Source: CAYVBJ01 sp964415185 (GTDB lineage Bacteria; Bacteroidota; Rhodothermia; Balneolales; Balneolaceae). From it: a stretch of DNA of 28,686 bases. The translations under genes were made by a program, and so were the position numbers. Below the pieces are notes generated by a model. It saw only the letters and a program-made list of their open reading frames with translations. It made no database searches and had not been told where the DNA came from. This document shows positions 24,359-28,686 of the stretch, in pieces; position 1 is the first letter of the stretch, and every line of letters starts with the position of its first letter. The stretch spans positions 1 through 28,686 of the forward strand of contig CAYPZI010000029.1 of the NCBI GenBank assembly GCA_964415185.1, in the 5' to 3' direction.

Positions 24359-27300
24359 TTATCTGTTTACTTTAAATATCAGCGGACGATCCCGGTGTCT
24401 TGCAACAACAATTCTTTTCTTGCCATCCGGGGAGTTGATAACATAAATTCCCCTGGATTCTCCATCCACAAAAAAACCTGATTTATTGAAATCAAGAACA
24501 TGAAATTCCCCGTTACCGTTGCCTTCAAAAAGCATTCCGTAACCGGCATCCTGTTGTCCGCCGTAAACCGGTTTCACTTCATAAAGATTTCCCGTTAACA
24601 ACAAATCGATATGGCCATTGCCTGTAAAATCATCCGAATGAATTCCCATCACCGGGGTAATTTGAGCCGGCGCAGGCAGCTCAACCCGGTTAAAACTTCC
24701 CTGGCCGTTATTCATAAAAACAGCAGATTCAAGCATGGAAACTTCCTTTCGAAAAGCTTCGGCCAGCTTTTCATTTTCTATGTATCGATCTACGGAAGAA
24801 GTTGCAAACTCTTTATAACTTTGCATCCCGCTGCTGATGGACCTTAATTGCATGGCAAGCTCATCCGGAGAATCGTATGTGTAATAACTGCCTCTTCGTT
24901 CGGTTACAATCAGCGGGGCCGACTGTCCGGTGCCGTCAAAATCATTTACGAGCAGAATGAGCGGTTCCTCAAGCGTTGCCTTAAATCTTGAATTCAAACC
25001 GAAATTGCCGGCTGCAATGTCAGGATGCCCGTCTCCATTCAGGTCATCGATGTGAATCGACTGCCAAAGCCCACCTGTATTTGAGAGTCCCCACTCATCT
25101 GTAATGTCATTGAAGCGGTTACCGTCAAAACCGAATATTTTTAACGGCATCCATTCGCCGGCAAGAATCAGTTCTGGCCTGCCGTCCCCGTTCAGGTCTG
25201 TCCACTCGGAGGATGTAATCATGCCGGCACGTTTCAGGTTTGGTGCTATTTCATCCGTTACATCACTAAAAGTGCCGTCCCCGTTATTTTTCAGCAGATA
25301 ACTGCGGGGCGAGAGGCCGTAATTCCAGGGTACGGATCTTCCGCCGATAAAGAGATCCGTGTTACCGTCACCGTCAAAATCGGCGGCTGAGACAGATCCG
25401 CTGTTGAGATAGATCTCGGGAATGGCACCTTCCGCTTTTTCAAAAGATCCCTCCCCGGTATTGAGATAAAGCCTGACATCCAGATCGGGATTGTTGCCGG
25501 CCTTCTCATTACCGCCTGACGAAACAACGAGGTCTTGCAAGCCGTTGTTGTTGGCATCAAAAAAGACAGCATCCGTATCTACAGCCTCCCGGGAAGCACC
25601 AAACACATTAAGTTCACGCCTTTTAAAAGAACCGTCATCTTGCTGCATAAAGAACAAACCGGGCTGCCATTTACCGCCTCCGAAGAATATATCATCGAGC
25701 CCGTCACCGTTGATATCGGAAGTTGCAATGGGTGGTGTTCCCGCTGAGACGGAATAGGGCATCAACGGTTCCCGGCGGAAATTGTCGAAATCACTTTTCC
25801 GATGCGTATAATCAATTCCCGTATCATCGGTTTGATTCTCAAATATTTTATTACCGGAGGTTGATTTCAGCCGGCTGTAATCATAATCTCCGGAAGCATC
25901 ATCGTGATCGAGTTCAAGTACCTGATTTGGCTCGATATTTTTCAAAACCTCAAACGTATGGTCGGGCCATATTACAAGCAGAGAGTCAACCTGGTTTACA
26001 TTTCCAAGGCCGGCATGGAGTACCGGTTCCACCGATGACTGAAACCCCCTCACCGGCATCTGTTCACGATAAACAAGCCCTGTTTTAGTATAGATAAAAA
26101 CCTTTGCACCGATCCCGAATGTATTTGGCGGATTGCCATTCAGCTCAATTCTTAGATACCGGCTGCTCTCGTCAATTTCTGTTCTGTTTCTGTAAACCCC
26201 CGACGGCATGTTCACATTGTTCACAACAATATCCAGCGTACCGTTTCCGTCAAAATCGGCGTAAGCGGCACCGTGTGAAAAGCCGGGTTCGCCGAATCCC
26301 CACTGCATGGTTTTATCGGAAAAAGTAAGATCACCGTTATTCTCAAATACCATGTTCGGAATTTTAACCTCCGGCATTTGGCTGATCAGGGAGAGGTCTT
26401 CCTCGCCGATCTCTCCGAGCGACTGCTGTGTTTCATCACTTCGGGTAGACCGGATGTAATCGAGGTCATTCGGCCTGCGGTAAATTCCATTTGTAACCAA
26501 AAGATCGTTGTAGCCGTTGTTATTCATATCAAAAAAGAGGCTGGCCCAGCTCCAGTCGGTAGCCGCAATTCCTGCCATAAAACTGATTTCGCTGAACTGT
26601 GGTTTGCCAGCGGGTGATTCGCCCCTGTTCAACTGCAGTGTGTTCCGTGCATACTGCGGCTTGAAACCGAAATCTTTCTTGGTATCTGCCACCATTTTCA
26701 TATCGGCGCCGCCCGAGAGTTTCAGGATTTCCGGATCAAACGGCATCATATCAAGTGACACGATTTCCGGAAGGCCGTCATTGTTGATATCACCGATGTC
26801 ATTTCCCATCGACGAACGGCTTGTGTGGTTGATAGAAGCGGCAAGTGCCTCTGTAAACGTGCCGTCTCCGTTGTTGATGTAAAGGTAATCATCCTCGTGA
26901 AAGTCATTGCCCACGTAAATATCCGGCCAACCGTTCATGGTGATATCGCTTACGGCCAGTCCCAGTCCGTAACCGAGCTGGCTACTGAAAATTCCTGCTT
27001 CTTCGGTGACATCGGTAAAAATACCGTTGTCATTTCTGAAGAGTTTGTCGCCGGCCTTTTCATCCGTCATGGCCCTCAGGGTTTCGGCATCGCCGTAACT
27101 GTTTTCACCATGCATGGTGTGGTTCAGCAAAAAAAGGTCGAGATCGCCGTCGTCGTCATAATCAAAAAAAGCGGCCTGTGTGGAGTAACCCTTAAAATCG
27201 AGCCCGAATTCTGCCGCTTTATCTGAAAATGTGCCGTCACCGTTATTGATAAATAGTTGATTGGGCCCTTTTTTACTCAAAAAATTCACCCTGCTGACAT

Positions 27301-27691
27301 AGATATCGAGGTAGCCGTCACCATTCACATCGGCCATGGCAACTCCGGTTGTCCATCCTTCATCATCGGTAAAAACGCCGGCATCGCGGGTTACGTCTTC
27401 GAACTGAAAATCTCCCCGGTTCAGGTATAGCCGGTCAGGCATATCATTGGCTGTGAAATATATATCCGGCAGGCCGTCATTGTTCACATCCCCGGTTGCC
27501 ACTCCGCCGCCGTCGTAAAAGTAGAGATAATTCAGGATATTAAAATCAATGGTATCTTCAACGCGATTGATAAAATCAATGCCGGTTTCACTCTCCGTCA
27601 AAAGCTCAAAACGGGTGTCCTTGTCTGTGCTGCATCCGTAAATCAAAAATAGAAAAGTGAGAAAGCAAACAGTCGTTTTAAAAATATTCAT
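24359..27691 (-). CDS. Large FG-GAP/VCBS lipoprotein with central ASPIC/UnbV module
   Basis: This 1110-residue lipoprotein has signal and lipobox IYGC (Cys20). It has two FG-GAP arrays, at about 58-500 and about 640-1080, with some thirteen calcium-loop motifs, for example DVNNDGLPD, DVNGDGYLD, DYDDDGDLD, DINGDGLDD, DFDGDGNTD and DLNGDGHPD. They are split by an ASPIC/UnbV module at about 511-595 (FGIGAKVFIYTKTG, VLHAGLGNV, LLVIWPDHTFEVL). Two beta-propellers joined by the ASPIC segment is the simplest structural reading. Proteins of this size and layout are common in Bacteroidota, some of them beside SusC/SusD genes, but none is visible here. It is the first gene of the UnbV/UnbU operon; the ATG at 27691 has a weak CAGG before it. 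Confidence 0.87.
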   Translation of the reverse strand: MNIFKTTVCFLTFLFLIYGCSTDKDTRFELLTESETGIDFINRVEDTIDFNILNYLYFYDGGGVATGDVNNDGLPDIYFTANDMPDRLYLNRGDFQFEDVTRDAGVFTDDEGWTTGVAMADVNGDGYLDIYVSRVNFLSKKGPNQLFINNGDGTFSDKAAEFGLDFKGYSTQAAFFDYDDDGDLDLFLLNHTMHGENSYGDAETLRAMTDEKAGDKLFRNDNGIFTDVTEEAGIFSSQLGYGLGLAVSDITMNGWPDIYVGNDFHEDDYLYINNGDGTFTEALAASINHTSRSSMGNDIGDINNDGLPEIVSLDMMPFDPEILKLSGGADMKMVADTKKDFGFKPQYARNTLQLNRGESPAGKPQFSEISFMAGIAATDWSWASLFFDMNNNGYNDLLVTNGIYRRPNDLDYIRSTRSDETQQSLGEIGEEDLSLISQMPEVKIPNMVFENNGDLTFSDKTMQWGFGEPGFSHGAAYADFDGNGTLDIVVNNVNMPSGVYRNRTEIDESSRYLRIELNGNPPNTFGIGAKVFIYTKTGLVYREQMPVRGFQSSVEPVLHAGLGNVNQVDSLLVIWPDHTFEVLKNIEPNQVLELDHDDASGDYDYSRLKSTSGNKIFENQTDDTGIDYTHRKSDFDNFRREPLMPYSVSAGTPPIATSDINGDGLDDIFFGGGKWQPGLFFMQQDDGSFKRRELNVFGASREAVDTDAVFFDANNNGLQDLVVSSGGNEKAGNNPDLDVRLYLNTGEGSFEKAEGAIPEIYLNSGSVSAADFDGDGNTDLFIGGRSVPWNYGLSPRSYLLKNNGDGTFSDVTDEIAPNLKRAGMITSSEWTDLNGDGRPELILAGEWMPLKIFGFDGNRFNDITDEWGLSNTGGLWQSIHIDDLNGDGHPDIAAGNFGLNSRFKATLEEPLILLVNDFDGTGQSAPLIVTERRGSYYTYDSPDELAMQLRSISSGMQSYKEFATSSVDRYIENEKLAEAFRKEVSMLESAVFMNNGQGSFNRVELPAPAQITPVMGIHSDDFTGNGHIDLLLTGNLYEVKPVYGGQQDAGYGMLFEGNGNGEFHVLDFNKSGFFVDGESRGIYVINSPDGKKRIVVARHRDRPLIFKVNR

Positions 27692-27909
27692 CCTGTAATT
27701 TCGGCTAACGGGGTAATTAAGTTCAATTGGTAAAAATACAAATGGTAAAATGCCTGCGTTTATCCATCAGGTATCTTTCTGAAAGGTATAAAAAAAGCTG
27801 AGAAAACACCTCTTCTATCTTTCTATAAGGCGCAAATAGAATATAAAATCCGGATTTTAAATATATGGTTTATCAACCCTCGTGTACCCTGTTGACTTTG
27901 TACCTTTTG

Positions 27910-27933
27910 AAAAAAACCCGGCCTGAATCCGGG
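27910..27933 (-). terminator. Rho-independent terminator
   Basis: A perfect 5-bp stem CCCGG (27917-27921) / CCGGG (27929-27933) with a 7-base loop is followed on the minus strand by seven Ts (27916-27910). It would stop transcription coming leftward from the ABC ATPase gene at the right edge before it enters the UnbV operon. On the plus strand a T run starts six bases after the stem, so weak bidirectional action is possible. Confidence 0.55.
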
Positions 27934-27988
27934 AAAACGTTTTTACTTACAATACCAGGTGAAAAACAGGTTGAATTTAATCTTCCGC

Positions 27989-28020
27989 TTGTCTTTAACC
28001 TCTTCAACTTGCTATCTTGA
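27989..28020 (+). promoter_or_regulatory. Candidate Bacteroidota-type promoter of tRNA-Val
   Basis: TTG (27989-27991), 21 bases, then TATCTTGA (28013-28020) resembles the Bacteroidota -33 TTTG / -7 TAnnTTTG promoter with one mismatch in the -7 box. It ends 14 bases before the first base of the mature tRNA, a suitable distance. Confidence 0.35.
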
Positions 28021-28034
28021 TTCATTCATATAAT

Positions 28035-28108
28035 GGGTTCTTAGCTCAGTTGGTTAGAGCGCTACGTTGACATCGTAGAGGTCGGCGGTTCGAATCCGCC
28101 AGAACCCA
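28035..28108 (+). tRNA. tRNA-Val (anticodon GAC)
   Basis: The full cloverleaf is visible over 74 bases. The acceptor stem is GGGTTCT (28035-28041) with AGAACCC (28101-28107), the D stem GCTC/GAGC, and the anticodon stem CTACG/CGTAG around the loop TTGACAT, with GAC at 28069-28071 reading GUC and GUU valine codons. The T stem GGCGG/CCGCC surrounds TTCGAAT, and the discriminator is A28108. The 3' CCA is not encoded (CTT follows), so it must be added after RNase Z trimming. It is the only plus-strand gene in the window and is convergent with the ABC ATPase gene, whose stop lies 12 bases away. Confidence 0.97.
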
Positions 28109-28120
28109 CTTAGGGTAAGT

Positions 28121-28686
28121 TCACCGGTTAAAATATTCAGCGAGGGCGGCAGCCATCACTTCCTTGTCAGCTTTCATATCTTTTATGATATGCCCTTTTT
28201 CAAGGATTACGATTCGATTACAAATATCGGTTACATGGGAGAGATCATGGCTTGAGATCAGAAACGTAGTATTCCTGTTTTCACGCTCTTCCAAAATCAT
28301 TTTTTTAAGCCTGTTTTGCGAAGTGGGATCCAGATTTTCAAATGGTTCGTCAAGTAATATTATTTCAGGCCCGTCCATGAAAGCAGATGCAATACCTACT
28401 TTTTTCTGGTTACCTTTGGATAAGTCTCGTATATATTTTGATTTTTCTATAATTTCCTCATTAAATAGAGGGCTGAATCGTTCAAGATGATTATCAAGGT
28501 CTCCGTTACTTAAATCGTATATTTTCCTTAATGTATCAAAATATTCAGGCGGGGTTAGAAACGGCAGAAGCATATGTTCATCCAGGTATGAGCCTACAAC
28601 GGTTTTCCACTCCTCACTTTCCGATACATTCATCCCATTAATCGTTACATGTCCTGATGAAGCCCGGATGAGATCGAGAACCAGTT
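28121..28686 (-). CDS. ABC transporter ATP-binding protein (5' end beyond the window)
   Basis: The frame is open from the stop at 28121 to the right edge, giving 188 residues that begin within LVLDLIRASSGHVTING, just after where the Walker A motif should be; the P-loop itself is outside. Visible parts are the signature region LSKGNQKKVGIA (the LSKGN form common in ABC-2-type ATPases), Walker B IILLDEPFENLDP with catalytic Glu, and the switch His in LISSHDLSHV. This is the ATPase of an ABC-2-like exporter or efflux system of unknown substrate, with the partner membrane gene probably further right. An internal ATG at 28633 is not the start, because the coding frame and its conserved segment continue upstream of it. 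Confidence 0.88.
   Translation of the reverse strand, partial: LVLDLIRASSGHVTINGMNVSESEEWKTVVGSYLDEHMLLPFLTPPEYFDTLRKIYDLSNGDLDNHLERFSPLFNEEIIEKSKYIRDLSKGNQKKVGIASAFMDGPEIILLDEPFENLDPTSQNRLKKMILEERENRNTTFLISSHDLSHVTDICNRIVILEKGHIIKDMKADKEVMAAALAEYFNR

Larger units (their letters stand above)
27692..28034. other. Divergent intergenic region between the UnbV operon and tRNA-Val
   Basis: These 343 AT-rich bases contain no gene. The left part must hold the promoter of the UnbV/UnbU operon on the minus strand, but I could not pick a convincing element. The minus strand shows AGAAAGATA twice, about 45 bases apart (near 27776-27784 and 27815-27823). A terminator hairpin and the tRNA promoter lie further right. 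Confidence 0.6.

Noticed and set aside
18213..27691. An enediyne antibiotic biosynthesis cluster.
   Set aside because: UnbV- and UnbU-like genes are present, but no iterative polyketide synthase, thioesterase, self-resistance or tailoring gene is visible, so a biosynthetic cluster is not supported.

Overview
The window is 28.7 kb of a mid-GC bacterial chromosome, probably from a metagenome or draft scaffold: it has one 100-N gap and one 10-N gap. All 14 protein genes are on the minus strand; only a tRNA-Val is on the plus strand. Weak Shine-Dalgarno sites, large secreted FG-GAP/ASPIC-UnbV lipoproteins, a fused isobutyryl-CoA mutase and a tRNA promoter resembling the Bacteroidota type suggest the Bacteroidota/Balneolota-Rhodothermota neighbourhood. 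That placement is inference from gene content, not a phylogeny.

Layout from left to right (minus-strand transcription runs right to left). (1) 1-243 is a non-coding dispersed repeat. (2) 244-3816 is a compact four-gene operon: a YqjD/ElaB-like small membrane protein, prfB (with the classic programmed +1 frameshift), nadB and coaE. (3) 3996-9974 holds two complementary half-ABC exporters of the MdlA/MdlB type flanking an RNase Z gene, with a renalase-like FAD protein upstream. The RNase Z has one zinc-ligand His replaced by Asp and a long basic tail. (4) 10187-15121 holds icmF, encoding fused isobutyryl-CoA mutase with its own G-protein chaperone, and a DUF1446/AtuA-family gene; both point to branched-chain acyl-CoA metabolism. 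(5) 15122-15551 is a long intergenic region with a second copy of the left-hand repeat. (6) 15552-18112 is an osmoprotectant (betaine/choline-type) ABC transporter: an ATPase plus a permease fused to a substrate-binding domain whose two halves are in swapped (circularly permuted) order. (7) 18113-18212 is the 100-N gap.

(8) 18213-27691 is a large apparent operon: three secreted or surface FG-GAP (VCBS) proteins with ASPIC/UnbV modules (1110, about 1146 and 606 aa), then an NQR2/RnfD-like membrane protein of the UnbU type. UnbV and UnbU are known as an unexplained pair in enediyne antibiotic clusters. Here they occur with no visible enediyne polyketide synthase, so this is the best candidate in the window for an undescribed system. 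(9) 27692-28034 is intergenic with a probable terminator and the tRNA promoter, followed by tRNA-Val(GAC). (10) The right edge cuts an ABC ATPase gene.

The most unusual observations are the permuted binding domain, the UnbV/UnbU operon, the RNase Z ligand substitution and the MdlA-rnz-MdlB arrangement.
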